A stretch of DNA of 64,000 nucleotides from Microvirga sp. VF16. GTDB lineage: Bacteria > Pseudomonadota > Alphaproteobacteria > Rhizobiales > Beijerinckiaceae. The DNA is taken from assembly GCF_016864375.1 (NCBI RefSeq), contig NZ_CP069358.1, positions 310,001 to 374,000 of the forward strand, written 5' to 3'. The translations under genes and the position numbers were made by a program. Under the pieces are notes generated by a model that saw nothing but the letters and a program-made list of their open reading frames with translations, was not told the origin of the DNA and ran no database searches. Below, one piece after another: positions 8,700 through 18,855 of this stretch. Within the stretch, counting starts at the first letter, position 1; each line of letters starts with the position of its first letter.

Positions 8700-10082
8700 T
8701 TATGACCTACATGAAATCGCCACTAAGGCCGGCTGCACCGACCTAACCATATCGGCCATTTTGAGATTCTGGTTCTCGGATTCAAGCTGCTGACTGAGAT
8801 GATCCCAAACCGCCCCAGTCAGTTCCGAGATTGGAACGACCGGATAGCTCGAAGCCGGCGTGATGCCCGCAATCGTTCGCCGTTCCGCAGGAATGGGGCC
8901 AACCAGTCCGACAAGGGCGCCATGCTGGTCGAGAACAGGCGCTCCACTCGTTCCAGGCTGCAGGGGACCGGAGAGCAGGCCCGTAGCCAGGGTCTGCGCC
9001 GGCAGGGCAACAAGACTGGCTTTTCCACCTTCGTCGATGAAGCCGACCACAAGCAGAGAGGAGCCCCCGACAAGATTCCCGCGATTGGCCTTCAGCGGCT
9101 CCGCCTTCACAGTATCGGCGAAATCCAGCACGAAGGGGCCTTGGCCGGTGATCTGACGAGGCTTGAGGCCGGACACCTGCACATCCTTGCACGACGCGAT
9201 GGGGGCCATGGTCACGATCTGCGAACTGCCGATTGCGATCCCTGTTCCGATCACAATCGGCGCCTGGGGCTTGTTCTGACCCTGTTGCGGCGCAGGGACC
9301 GGATTCTGGGCGACCGGCTCTGGTGTGGCTTGGGCCGGGAAGGGCGTGAAGCTGTTGGCGATGGCAACGACAAGCCGATCGAACTGAGGGGCGACCGCCT
9401 TGTCGTAACCGATCGAGAAGCCGCGCAGGCCTTCAGGCCCGCTGCCGTAGCGGGTATAGAATTTTCCTCCCGCCGTCTCACCCGCGACGACGAACAAATC
9501 GGGACGCAGCACCTTGTAGCTCACCACGCGACCAGGGGATTGCATCGCGATGCTGCGGTCGTAGAGCGTTTGCAAGGTCGCATCCGGCGGTGCCGATCGC
9601 GTATCGAGCGTCACTCGATCATCCGCACTCTGCCAACGGCTGCCGCCGCTTGGATTCACACTCCGCTTCGGAAGGATCTTCGTCGGGATGCCGATCCGTA
9701 TCCCGGTCTTCGGATCGTCGACCAAGGTGAATCCGGCGGCACTCCTGGCCCGCTGGGCGGCGGCAAGCAAGGCGGAGTGGGCCTGAAGCGTCAGAATTCC
9801 AGTCGGCGGCTGCTGCATCCGTCTTTGGTAGGCCGCGATGGCCGCGAAGGTCTGACGCCCGAAAGTTCCGTCCGCCACGCCGCTGTAATCTCCGGTCCAG
9901 ATCAAGGCGTCCTGGATCGCGTTTCGATCCGCGTCGACCAGAGCCTCGAAGGCCCTACGCGCGCCATCAATGACGGCGTCAGGGGAGGGCGCTTGCGCCC
10001 TGACTGGCTGGGGACTGACAGCCAAGAGGGTAGCGAGCATGAGAGACGACAACACGAATGCTCGCGAGCGGGGATAGTCCAT
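8700..10082 (-). CDS. Secreted peptidoglycan-binding, trypsin-like protein, probably catalytically dead
   Basis: This 460-residue protein starts with a signal peptide (MDYPRSRAFVLSSLMLATLL then AVSPQPVRAQA) chosen at ATG 10082, where GGAGG lies 8 bases upstream; ATG 10109 is an alternative. Residues about 35-100 resemble a peptidoglycan-binding-1 domain (GVADGTFGRQTFAAIAAYQRR). A Pro/Gln-rich linker leads to a C-terminal trypsin-like fold with a nucleophile loop GTSGAPVLD. The usual His-containing block (VTNAHV in the family) reads VTMAPIASC here, so the catalytic His appears lost. It is divergent from the alpha-2-macroglobulin gene with about 120 bp between, which suggests a shared regulatory region and a periplasmic envelope role. 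Confidence 0.7.
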   Translation of the reverse strand: MDYPRSRAFVLSSLMLATLLAVSPQPVRAQAPSPDAVIDGARRAFEALVDADRNAIQDALIWTGDYSGVADGTFGRQTFAAIAAYQRRMQQPPTGILTLQAHSALLAAAQRARSAAGFTLVDDPKTGIRIGIPTKILPKRSVNPSGGSRWQSADDRVTLDTRSAPPDATLQTLYDRSIAMQSPGRVVSYKVLRPDLFVVAGETAGGKFYTRYGSGPEGLRGFSIGYDKAVAPQFDRLVVAIANSFTPFPAQATPEPVAQNPVPAPQQGQNKPQAPIVIGTGIAIGSSQIVTMAPIASCKDVQVSGLKPRQITGQGPFVLDFADTVKAEPLKANRGNLVGGSSLLVVGFIDEGGKASLVALPAQTLATGLLSGPLQPGTSGAPVLDQHGALVGLVGPIPAERRTIAGITPASSYPVVPISELTGAVWDHLSQQLESENQNLKMADMVRSVQPALVAISCRS

Positions 10083-10203
10083 CAGCGAAACCTCCGAATT
10101 TCGGATCATTTTCCCAAATTCTGTTGCACTACGCTAGTGTGGGCTAGGCGACCGGGTGCTAAGGTCGAAGCATCGGTCGACAGGTGAATGCGAGGAACAT
10201 CCC

Positions 10204-13200
10204 ATGATCCGGTCTCTGCTGCGCGCCGTTCTGATTGCTGCAGGCTTGACGGCCTCCGCATTTGCCGCTCAGGCGCAAAAAAGCTTCAGCCCGGGGGATC
10301 TGGCAAGTCAGGCCGTCCGGCTGGAGCAGGCCCTGAACATCGAGGGCGGACGCCTGATCGCGGGCAAGCCTGCCCAACAGCTGCGGCGCGAGGGCGACAT
10401 GGCTCTGGCGCGGAGCAACCCACGACAGGCCCTGAACCTGTTTGCCGCCGCCGTCGCAGCCGAGCCCATGAATTCCGCGAGCTGGTACGGCTATGCCCGC
10501 GCGGCGCTCGCCGTTGATCCGGGCAACAACTGGGACGAGCGATCCAAGCTTCAGGAACGGCAGGCAACGGCAGCCTATGCCGCCTATCTGCGGGCCGTGA
10601 CACCTGCCGACGAGGCCGCGGCGCTTGCGCTCCTCGGCGAAGTCTATGCTGCGCGGGAGGAATGGCGCCCGTCTCTGAACGCCTATGCGGCCAGCCTCAA
10701 GGTTCAGGACGATGCCAATGTGCGCTCGACCTATGAGCAGCTGCGCGAGGAGCATGGATTCCGGATCACGGACTTCAAAGTCGATTCCGATGCGGCCTCT
10801 CCCCGCGTCTGCTTCCAGTTCTCGGACCCGCTCGCGACCGGGAAGGTGGATTTCGCGCCCTATGTGGCCGTTTCGGGCAATGCCAGTGCCGCCGTATCCG
10901 CTGAGGGGCAGCAGCTTTGCGTCGATGGGCTCAAGCACAGCGAACGCTACGCCGTGGTGCTGCGCCAGGGCCTGCCGTCGTCCGTGGGCGAGAACCTGTT
11001 AAAATCCGCTGATTACGAGATCTATGTCCGCGACCGCTCGCCCCAGACGCGCTTTACCGGCCGCAATTACGTTCTGCCGAGCACGGGGCAGGAGGGCATT
11101 CCGGTCATCTCCGTCAACACGTCCAGGGTCGATGTGGAGGTCTATCGCATCGGCGACCGCAATCTGCTGCCCACCGTGCGCTCCTACGACTTCCTCGGTC
11201 AGCTCACCCGCTCCTCCGCAGCCGAGATCGCGCGCGACAAGGGCGTCAAGATCTGGAACGGCACGCTCGCTACCGCATCCGATCTCAACCGGGACGTGGT
11301 CACGGCTTTCCCCGTCGCGCAGGCGGTCGGACAGCTCCAGCCCGGTGTCTATGTCATGACGGCCAAGCCCCATGACGGCACGGCCATCGACAACGAAAGC
11401 GCCGACGACTGGAGCAACATCGCCACGCAATGGTTCGTGGTGTCTGATCTCGGCCTCACAGCTTTCACCGGCAAGGGCGGCGTGCAGATCTTCGTCCGCT
11501 CGCTCGCCAGCGCGGAGCCCCATGCCGATGTGGAAGTCAGGCTGATCGCCCGCAACAACGAGGTGCTGGCGACGAAGAAGACCGATGCCTTGGGCGTGGC
11601 CACCTTCGATCCTGGCCTCGCCCGCGGCGAAGGGGGGCTCGCTCCCGGGCTTGTCGTGGCGACAGAGGGTGTCGACTACGGTTTTCTCGATCTCGGGAGT
11701 GCGGCCTTCGATCTGACGGATCGGGGCGTGAAAGGGCGCGCCGTCTCGGGCGCCATGGACGCCTTTCTCTACACCGAGCGCGGCGTCTATCGCACCGGCG
11801 AGACGGTGGCGCTGACGGCGCTGCTGCGGGACGGCAAAGGCGCGGCGGTGGCGGGATTGCCGTTGACGATTGTGATACGGCGTCCCGACGGCGTCGAATA
11901 CCGCCGCGATCTGGTGCAGGACCAAGGACTCGGTGGCCGGGCTCTGTCGATCCCGATCCTGTCGGGCTCGCTGCGGGGCACCTGGCGCGTGGCCGCCTAT
12001 ACCGATCCCAAAGGTTCTGCCGTCGGGGAAGCAAGCTTCCTCGTCGAGGATTACGTACCCGAGCGTCTGGAACTGACCCTGACGCCGAAGGTGGACGCCC
12101 TGCGTCGCGGGCAGCCAGCTCCCATTGACCTGGCCGCGCGCTATCTCTACGGCACACCGGGAAGCAATCTGGCCGTCACAGGCGAGGTTTCGGTGGCGGC
12201 ATCTTCGTCCAGCGGTATCAGGGGATTGGAAGGCTACGTCATCGGCCTTGATGACGAGCCTGTGGAGGCTTCGACCACGGAGGTCGAACAGAATGCCACC
12301 ACCGATGCGCAGGGACGCGTCAGCCTGCAGGTCCCTGTGCAGGAAATGGCAGCGCCGCGGCCGACGGAGGCCCGCATCACCTTGCGTGTGGCCGAGGTGG
12401 GCGGCCGAGCGGTGGAGCGCAGCGTGACGCTGCCGATCCTGCCCAAGGGCCCGGTCGTGGCCGTGCGCAAGACCTTCGGCGGGCAGCTTGGCGAGGGCGC
12501 GAAAGCAGGCTTCGATGTGCTTTTGTCCGATCCCGCGGGCCGGCGTCTTGCCAGCGGCAATGTCGCCTGGAGCCTGTACAAGGTCGAGCGGCGCTACCAG
12601 TGGTACAATTCCGACGGGCGCTGGGGCTACGAGCCGATCAAATCCACACGTCGCGTGGCTGACGGCCGCATCACCGTCGGAGCCGACGGGCCGGCCCGCA
12701 TTTCGACTCCGGTGGAGTGGGGCACCTACAGGCTCGATGTGAACGCTCCCGATCTCGGCGAGACCGCGCAGACCAGCCTGTCCTTCACGGTCGGATGGTC
12801 GGGTGACCAGACGGCCGACACGCCGGACCTTCTCGACATGAATCTCGACAAGGCGAGCTACCGCGCAGGCGAGACGATGCAGCTGCGCCTCAACCCGCGC
12901 TTCAAGGGCAAGGCGACGCTGGCGGTCGTCAGCGACCGCGTGCACGACATCCGTGTCGTCGATGTCGCCGCAGGTGGCTCGACGGTCATCCTGCCCGTGC
13001 AGGCCGCCTGGGGACCGGGCGCCTACATCGTTGCCATGGCCCATCGCCCCCTCGATCAGGCGGCGAAGCGCATGCCGGGCCGCTCTCTGGGAACGGCCTG
13101 GTTCGAGATCGACCGGGACAATCGCGATCTGCAGGTGAACCTCAATGCGCCGGACAAGATCAGGCCGCGGAGCAGCCTCACGCTGCCGATCAAGGTGGCG

Positions 13201-15438
13201 GGGTTGGCTCCCGGCGAGGAGGCGCGCATCACCGTCGCGGCGGTCGATGTCGGCATCCTCAACCTCACCCGCTACGAGGCGCCCGATCCGCTCGATTATT
13301 TCTTCGGCCAGAAACAGCTCTCGTCGGAGGTCCGCGATCTCTATGGCTATCTCATCGACGGCATGCAGGGCACACGCGGCACGATCCGCTCGGGCGGCGA
13401 CATGGAGCCGAAGGCTCTCGACGGCATTCCACCGACGCAGGAGCCGCTGGCGCGCTTCTCCGGCGTGGTGAAGGTGGAGGCAGACGGATCCGTGAAGGTG
13501 GATTTCGACATTCCTGCCTTCAACGGCACCGTGCGCGTCATGGCCGTCGCCTGGACGAAGGATCGCGTCGGCCGTGCGAGCGCCGATGTGATCGTTCGCG
13601 ATCCCGTGGTGCTGGCCGGCACGCTTCCGCGGTTCCTCTCCATCGGCGATCGCTCCCGCTTCTTCATGCAGCTCGACAATGTGGAGGGGCCGGCGGGCGA
13701 CTACACGGTCGACCTCGATATCCGCGGCCCCATCCTCGTGGCGGCGGATGCCCTGCGATCCACGATCCGGCTTGAAGCCAAGGCCAAGAACGGCATCACC
13801 ATCCCAATCACGGCAGCCGGGCAGGGCACGGCGACGGTCAACGTGACCCTCAAAGGGCCGAACGTCACCGAGCTGACGCAGAGCTTCTCCGTCGCAATCC
13901 AGCCTGGAACTGGGGTGCTGGCACGCCGGACGGTGCAAAGCATTGCACCGGGGGCAAGCCTTACTCTCTCGAAGGATCTCGTGGCCGATATTCTCGGCGG
14001 TACCGGGACCGTGTCGGTCTCGGTCTCGCCGCTCGCGAGCCTCGACGTGCCGGGGCTGCTCAAGGCGCTCGACCGGTATCCTTACGGCTGCACGGAGCAG
14101 GTCGTGAGCCGTGCACTGCCGTTGCTCTACGTCAACCGTTTGGCCAAAGAGGAAAACCTTTCGCTCGACGACAAGGCGGACGAGCGTGTGCGCCGGGCCA
14201 TCGAGCGGATCCTGGCGCGGCAGGATTCCAATGGCTCGTTCGGCCTGTGGTCGGTGGGCGGCGATGACATGTGGCTTGATGCCTATGTCGGCGATTTCCT
14301 GACTCGCGCGCGGGAGCAGGGTTTCGCAGTCCCTCAAGTAGCGTTCAATCTCGCTCTCGACCGGCTGCGCAATTTCGTCGCCAACACCACTCAGGTGGAG
14401 GACAACGCCGCCGATCTCGCCTATGCGGCCTATGTGTTGGCGCGCAACGGACGTCCGGTGATGGGGGATCTGCGCTATCTTGCCGACACGAAGATGGACG
14501 AGTTCTCGTCACCTCTATCGCGTGGCCAAATCGGTGCGGCGCTCGCCCTCCTTGGGGATGGCGCCAGAGCCAAAAAGGCTTTCATGACGGCTGTCAATGT
14601 CCTGCAGAGTGCCCAAGATACCAAGAGTCACCGTTCTGATTATGGTTCGAGATTGCGAGACGGGGCAGGTCTTCTGGCCCTTGCGTCGGAGGCAAACAAC
14701 CTGCCGGCGCTCATTCAACCGGTCTCTCGCGTGATCGAGGAGGAGCGAGGCATTCGGCGGACCAGCACTCAGGAGGAAGCCTGGCTGGTCATGGCCGCCC
14801 AAGCGGTGGATCAGGCCACGGAGAAGTTCGTCCTTACTGTCGATGGTGCCGAGCATCGTGGAACCTTTTATCGCACCTATAAGGGTGCTGAACTGGACGG
14901 AGTCTCAATTAGCCTCGCCAATGCCGGGAACGCCCCGGTTCAGGCTGTCCTGACAGTTTTGGGCAATCCGGTAGATCCCGAACCCGCCCTGTCTCACGGC
15001 TACACGGTGGAACGGAACTACTACCGGCTCGACGGCAGTGAGATTCAGCTTTCGTCGGTTCAGCAGAACGACCGTCTCGTGGTGGTGCTGAAGGTCACCG
15101 AGGCGGAGGCCAGGGAAGCACGCCTGCTGCTGGTTGACCGCTTGCCGGCTGGGTTTGAGATCGACAATCCGAGTCTCGTGGACAGCGATACGGTGGCAAG
15201 TCTGTCATGGCTCAAGCGGGATGTTGAGCCGGCGCACACTGAGTACCGGGACGACCGCTTTGTCGCTGCCTTTGACCGCAGGCCGGATCAGCCCGCGTTC
15301 TTAACGGTGGCCTACATGGTTCGGGCCGTGTCGCCGGGAACCTATGTCCACCCATCCGCACAGGTGGAGGACATGTATCGGCCCGAACGCTATGGACGAA
15401 CGGGCTACGGTGCCGTTGATATCGTCACGGCACGGTAA
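10204..15438 (+). CDS. Bacterial alpha-2-macroglobulin (YfhM-like protease trap)
   Basis: This 1744-residue protein is a bacterial alpha-2-macroglobulin. Such proteins trap attacking proteases in the periplasm by covalent coupling through a thioester. A signal peptide (MIRSLLRAVLIAAGLTASAF then AAQA) is present; there is no lipobox Cys, unlike Escherichia coli YfhM. The thioester motif YGCTEQ is intact, with the Cys near residue 1296, followed by the helical thioester domain (RRAIERILARQDSNGSFGLW). The C-terminal part (RLLLVDRLPAGFEIDNPS) matches the family's final MG10-like domain. ATG 10204 is chosen for the signal peptide. pbpC follows after 2 bp, the classical pairing: the trap defends, PBP1C repairs. 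The gene is GC-rich and looks chromosomal. Confidence 0.93.
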   Translation: MIRSLLRAVLIAAGLTASAFAAQAQKSFSPGDLASQAVRLEQALNIEGGRLIAGKPAQQLRREGDMALARSNPRQALNLFAAAVAAEPMNSASWYGYARAALAVDPGNNWDERSKLQERQATAAYAAYLRAVTPADEAAALALLGEVYAAREEWRPSLNAYAASLKVQDDANVRSTYEQLREEHGFRITDFKVDSDAASPRVCFQFSDPLATGKVDFAPYVAVSGNASAAVSAEGQQLCVDGLKHSERYAVVLRQGLPSSVGENLLKSADYEIYVRDRSPQTRFTGRNYVLPSTGQEGIPVISVNTSRVDVEVYRIGDRNLLPTVRSYDFLGQLTRSSAAEIARDKGVKIWNGTLATASDLNRDVVTAFPVAQAVGQLQPGVYVMTAKPHDGTAIDNESADDWSNIATQWFVVSDLGLTAFTGKGGVQIFVRSLASAEPHADVEVRLIARNNEVLATKKTDALGVATFDPGLARGEGGLAPGLVVATEGVDYGFLDLGSAAFDLTDRGVKGRAVSGAMDAFLYTERGVYRTGETVALTALLRDGKGAAVAGLPLTIVIRRPDGVEYRRDLVQDQGLGGRALSIPILSGSLRGTWRVAAYTDPKGSAVGEASFLVEDYVPERLELTLTPKVDALRRGQPAPIDLAARYLYGTPGSNLAVTGEVSVAASSSSGIRGLEGYVIGLDDEPVEASTTEVEQNATTDAQGRVSLQVPVQEMAAPRPTEARITLRVAEVGGRAVERSVTLPILPKGPVVAVRKTFGGQLGEGAKAGFDVLLSDPAGRRLASGNVAWSLYKVERRYQWYNSDGRWGYEPIKSTRRVADGRITVGADGPARISTPVEWGTYRLDVNAPDLGETAQTSLSFTVGWSGDQTADTPDLLDMNLDKASYRAGETMQLRLNPRFKGKATLAVVSDRVHDIRVVDVAAGGSTVILPVQAAWGPGAYIVAMAHRPLDQAAKRMPGRSLGTAWFEIDRDNRDLQVNLNAPDKIRPRSSLTLPIKVAGLAPGEEARITVAAVDVGILNLTRYEAPDPLDYFFGQKQLSSEVRDLYGYLIDGMQGTRGTIRSGGDMEPKALDGIPPTQEPLARFSGVVKVEADGSVKVDFDIPAFNGTVRVMAVAWTKDRVGRASADVIVRDPVVLAGTLPRFLSIGDRSRFFMQLDNVEGPAGDYTVDLDIRGPILVAADALRSTIRLEAKAKNGITIPITAAGQGTATVNVTLKGPNVTELTQSFSVAIQPGTGVLARRTVQSIAPGASLTLSKDLVADILGGTGTVSVSVSPLASLDVPGLLKALDRYPYGCTEQVVSRALPLLYVNRLAKEENLSLDDKADERVRRAIERILARQDSNGSFGLWSVGGDDMWLDAYVGDFLTRAREQGFAVPQVAFNLALDRLRNFVANTTQVEDNAADLAYAAYVLARNGRPVMGDLRYLADTKMDEFSSPLSRGQIGAALALLGDGARAKKAFMTAVNVLQSAQDTKSHRSDYGSRLRDGAGLLALASEANNLPALIQPVSRVIEEERGIRRTSTQEEAWLVMAAQAVDQATEKFVLTVDGAEHRGTFYRTYKGAELDGVSISLANAGNAPVQAVLTVLGNPVDPEPALSHGYTVERNYYRLDGSEIQLSSVQQNDRLVVVLKVTEAEAREARLLLVDRLPAGFEIDNPSLVDSDTVASLSWLKRDVEPAHTEYRDDRFVAAFDRRPDQPAFLTVAYMVRAVSPGTYVHPSAQVEDMYRPERYGRTGYGAVDIVTAR

Positions 15439-15440
15439 CG

Positions 15441-17543
15441 ATGACAGGGGAACGACAACGCCGGAAGGCCAGATGGGGGATTGCCCTCGCGGGCACTCTT
15501 GCGCTTGTCGTTTCCATCCCGGCTTTCGCATTATGGCACTACACGGAGAGCTTGGGGCCGCTCGACCTGTCCGTTGCGGTAAACCGCTCGACTGTGGTCC
15601 TCGATCGCCATGGACAGTTGTTGCGTCCATTCGCGACGAAGGAGGGGCGCTGGCGTCTTCCAATTGAGACAACGGACGTCGATCCACGCTATCTCGCAAT
15701 GCTCAAAGCCTACGAGGATCGGCGGTTCGACAGTCATTCCGGCATTGATCCGCTCGCGCTTATGAGGGCGGCTGGGCAATTCCTCCGCAACGGCAGGATT
15801 GTGTCGGGTGGTTCGACGCTGACTATGCAGGTGGCACGCCTCCTGGAGCCCCGGGATGAGCGTTCGCTCACGGCGAAGCTACGCCAGGTTGTCCGGGCCA
15901 TTCAGCTGGAACGTCGCCTCTCGAAGGATGACATCCTGAGGCTTTACCTCACGTTGGCGCCATATGGCGGCAATCTCGAGGGCATGAGGGCCGCGAGCCT
16001 GTCGTATTTCGGACGTGAGCCCAAACGCCTGTCGTTCAGCGAGGCGGCCCTTCTCGTGGCTCTGCCCCAATCGCCGGAGACGCGCCGTCCGGACCGCTTT
16101 GCTCGACCCGCTTTAGTCGCACGCAACCGGGTTCTGGACCGGGCCCAAGAGCGGGGCGTCATCTCTGCGGCAGAGGCCGAAGCAGCCAAGTCCGCACCGA
16201 TGCCTGACAGTCGGCGAGCTTTCCCGATGCTGGCAGCTCATGCCGCGGAGGCTGCTCTAACGGAACGACCAGACCGGAACACACATCACCTTACGATCGA
16301 CGCCCGGCTGCAGGACAGCCTCGAGCATCTGACACGGGAGCGGGTCAACCGGCTCGATTCCAGGCTGTCCGTCGCGATCCTGGCAATCGACAACACGACA
16401 GGCGAGGTGAGGGCCCAGGTTGGCAGTCCCGATTACATGAGCAAGGAACGGGCCGGCGCCATCGACATGACGCTCGCCGTGCGCTCGCCTGGCTCTGCTC
16501 TGAAGCCTTTCATCTATGCACTCGCCTTCGAAGGGGGATTGGCTCATCCGGAGACCCTCCTCGATGACAGACCTTCCCGATATGGCATCTATCAGCCGGA
16601 AAACTTCGATCTCGCCTTCCAAGGCACGGTGACCGCGCGCAAGGCATTGCAGCTATCGCTCAACCTGCCCGCGGTCGAGCTCTTAAACGAACTTGGGCCG
16701 GCCCGCCTGTTGGCGCGTCTTCGAGATACACAGACGGCGATTGCAATACCGAAGGAAGCCGCCCCAGGACTTGCGATCGGTCTTGGCGGCCTCGGCATTA
16801 CGCTGATCGATCTGACGCGGCTCTATAGTGGTCTCGCGCGGGGCGGAGAAATGCCCAATCTCGTACGGTATGCCGGCGAAACCCCAGTGCCGGCCCAAGG
16901 ACGTCGCATCACCGACCCTGTTTCTGCATGGTATGTTTTCGATATCCTGCGCGGGGCTCCGCCGCCGGACAACGCGCTCGCCGGCAGGTTCGCTTTCAAG
17001 ACTGGCACATCCTATGGCTATCGGGATGCCTGGGCGGTCGGATACGACCGGCGGTTTACGGTCGGGGTTTGGGTGGGCCGGCCAGACGGTACGGCTGTAC
17101 CGGGCCTCGTCGGCCGAATGGTTGCTGCCCCGATACTCTTCGATGCATATGCCCGCCTTGGTATCGAGTCGGAAGCCTTGGCTGTGCCTTCCTATGCCCT
17201 GCAGGCTACGACCGCGTCTCTGCCGCCGCCCTTACGTCATATTAGGAAAGACGTTCCGAAAACGATCGCCTCAACTGTCCAGGCGCCCCTCAAGATTGCG
17301 TTTCCGCTAGACAGGTCGAGGGTGGATCTGGGTTTCTCAGAATCATCGGATGAGAAGGGGAGCCTTGTCCTGAAGGCATCAGGGGGCGTGCCGCCTCTGA
17401 CCTGGATGGTGGACGGAGCCCCTGTGGAAGTCGGCTCCCAGAGGCGCGAGGCGTTCTGGGAGCCGGATGGCGCTGGCTTTGTCCGCTTGTCCGTTATCGA
17501 CGCAAGAGGCGCCACGGACAGCGTCATGGTGCGGCTGGAATGA
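15441..17543 (+). CDS. pbpC: Penicillin-binding protein 1C
   Basis: This 700-residue protein is a bifunctional class A penicillin-binding protein of the PBP1C type. An N-terminal membrane anchor (GIALAGTLALVVSIPAFALW) is followed by a GT51 glycosyltransferase domain with the catalytic Glu in AYEDRRFDSHSGID and the motif GGSTLTMQVARLL. The transpeptidase domain carries SALK (Ser near residue 352) and the KTGT motif in FAFKTGTSYGYRD. The last 85 residues match the BiPBP_C domain found only in PBP1C proteins (PLTWMVDGAPVEV). It starts 2 bp after the alpha-2-macroglobulin stop, so the two are one operon acting in peptidoglycan repair and protease defence. Confidence 0.95.
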   Translation: MTGERQRRKARWGIALAGTLALVVSIPAFALWHYTESLGPLDLSVAVNRSTVVLDRHGQLLRPFATKEGRWRLPIETTDVDPRYLAMLKAYEDRRFDSHSGIDPLALMRAAGQFLRNGRIVSGGSTLTMQVARLLEPRDERSLTAKLRQVVRAIQLERRLSKDDILRLYLTLAPYGGNLEGMRAASLSYFGREPKRLSFSEAALLVALPQSPETRRPDRFARPALVARNRVLDRAQERGVISAAEAEAAKSAPMPDSRRAFPMLAAHAAEAALTERPDRNTHHLTIDARLQDSLEHLTRERVNRLDSRLSVAILAIDNTTGEVRAQVGSPDYMSKERAGAIDMTLAVRSPGSALKPFIYALAFEGGLAHPETLLDDRPSRYGIYQPENFDLAFQGTVTARKALQLSLNLPAVELLNELGPARLLARLRDTQTAIAIPKEAAPGLAIGLGGLGITLIDLTRLYSGLARGGEMPNLVRYAGETPVPAQGRRITDPVSAWYVFDILRGAPPPDNALAGRFAFKTGTSYGYRDAWAVGYDRRFTVGVWVGRPDGTAVPGLVGRMVAAPILFDAYARLGIESEALAVPSYALQATTASLPPPLRHIRKDVPKTIASTVQAPLKIAFPLDRSRVDLGFSESSDEKGSLVLKASGGVPPLTWMVDGAPVEVGSQRREAFWEPDGAGFVRLSVIDARGATDSVMVRLE

Positions 17544-17572
17544 GATTGCGACCTGCCGCTACGGACGAAGAT

Positions 17573-18709
17573 TCAAGGCAACTCAATCGCATACTCCACA
17601 GGTTTATCCTTTTTTATATTTTCGAAGAGCACCAGCAGAGAAACCGTACGACCCGCGACTCCGAGCACGGCTATTCCCTCGGCCTTGGCTTCTGGTCTTG
17701 GCGGCGTGATCTTCGCCAAGGCGGGTTTTACCTCCCAGACGGGCTGATCGCTCGGAGTGACGATAAAGATTTCCTGGGGAATGTCAGGTTGCTGTTGCGG
17801 AGATCCCGAGAGGATCAAGAGTCTGCCGTCCGGAAGGGTGGCCAAGTCGCGGATCCCAGCCTTGCCGCCAAGTGAAACTCGGGCGACCCGCACTGAAGGA
17901 GACTGCTCTGGAGCCGCAGAGAAGAGCTCTGAGGCCCGTACGCGCAGGATAACCGCATCTGAGTCCCCCAGGAGTGGGGCTCGCAGGCCAAGCACGAGGT
18001 CATCGTCCGACAACGCCGCGATGCCTTCAATGTCGAGACCTTTCTGCTCCTCGGTGAGGAGGAGTCCATAGTTGGCGCTGACTTGGTCTGCCTTGAGCAG
18101 CGCTTCGCCCAAGCGCCAAGTAAGCTCAGCCGGCTCGGCAAGAGCTCCTGATTCATCGATCCGGAACCGGGCGAGTAGATGCGTCGATCGGCGCCTGGTA
18201 GGGTTGCCGCGACCACAGGCATGGGATCCTACAATATAGAAGAACCCGCCTGAGACGGTAGGCGTATAGGCGACCCCTTCGCCATCAAATTCGTCGAAAT
18301 CCTTATTGAGAGGGCGATCTGGACAGCGGGTCGACAACACTGGCCGGGCTTTCGCCTCCGATCCAAACGTCCCTGCCGGCGGTATGTTATCGGCCAGACG
18401 CGCCCCGAGGTTTTCGATCAGATCCACGGTCCGGTCGGATGTGAGACGCCGATCCCGCAGCTTGGCAAGCTGTGCGAACGGGCTCTCATCATTGACCACG
18501 AGGCAGGTGTGGCCATTCCTCTCCACCCGGCAGGCGATCCCGCTGAGATCTCCTGCGGGATCGCCCTCCTTACCCTTGAATTCTCCCTCGATCACAATCT
18601 CAGACTGCCCCTGCTGCGCAGAAGCAGGAGCCACCCAGAATGGGAAAACATACATCAGTGAACATGTTGACGCGAGGATCAGAAGGGCATGTCCAGCTCG
18701 GTTTGTCAT
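17573..18709 (-). CDS. DUF3616 family secreted protein
   Basis: This 378-residue protein has a signal peptide (MTNRAGHALLILASTCSLMY, cleavage probably after PASAQQ) and a DUF3616 core, recognised from the stretch FDGEGVAYTPTVSGGFFYIV and the following GSHACGR. The fold is probably a beta-propeller, given repeated hydrophobic strands with DLATLPDGRLLILSGS. No enzymatic motif is evident and the family has no known function. ATG 18709 is preceded by GGAGGCACGGTT; longer upstream frame starting near 18892 lacks such a site. It converges on pbpC with a 29-bp gap. It seems to be exported and may belong with the envelope block by location only. Confidence 0.75.
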   Translation of the reverse strand: MTNRAGHALLILASTCSLMYVFPFWVAPASAQQGQSEIVIEGEFKGKEGDPAGDLSGIACRVERNGHTCLVVNDESPFAQLAKLRDRRLTSDRTVDLIENLGARLADNIPPAGTFGSEAKARPVLSTRCPDRPLNKDFDEFDGEGVAYTPTVSGGFFYIVGSHACGRGNPTRRRSTHLLARFRIDESGALAEPAELTWRLGEALLKADQVSANYGLLLTEEQKGLDIEGIAALSDDDLVLGLRAPLLGDSDAVILRVRASELFSAAPEQSPSVRVARVSLGGKAGIRDLATLPDGRLLILSGSPQQQPDIPQEIFIVTPSDQPVWEVKPALAKITPPRPEAKAEGIAVLGVAGRTVSLLVLFENIKKDKPVEYAIELP

Positions 18710-18855
18710 AACCGTGCCTCCTATGTGTGGGGGTTTCGGATAGGCAGCTTCAGAAGAATGCGCCTGAGCCGAGAAAGGAGGCATCTCAGGTGCCAGAACG
18801 AAGGCCAGCTTGATAAGCCAACCGGGGCGGACCATGTAAAATCCGAACAGCGGCG

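Noticed and set aside
8799..10187. A 462-codon open frame on the plus strand
   Set aside because: It is the antisense shadow of the trypsin-like gene, with low-complexity Arg-rich composition and no start signal.
10999..14337. A 1112-codon open frame on the minus strand
   Set aside because: It is antisense to the alpha-2-macroglobulin gene; high GC and codon bias produce long shadows. Its product is His/Arg-rich and resembles no protein, whereas the plus strand has a clear family match.
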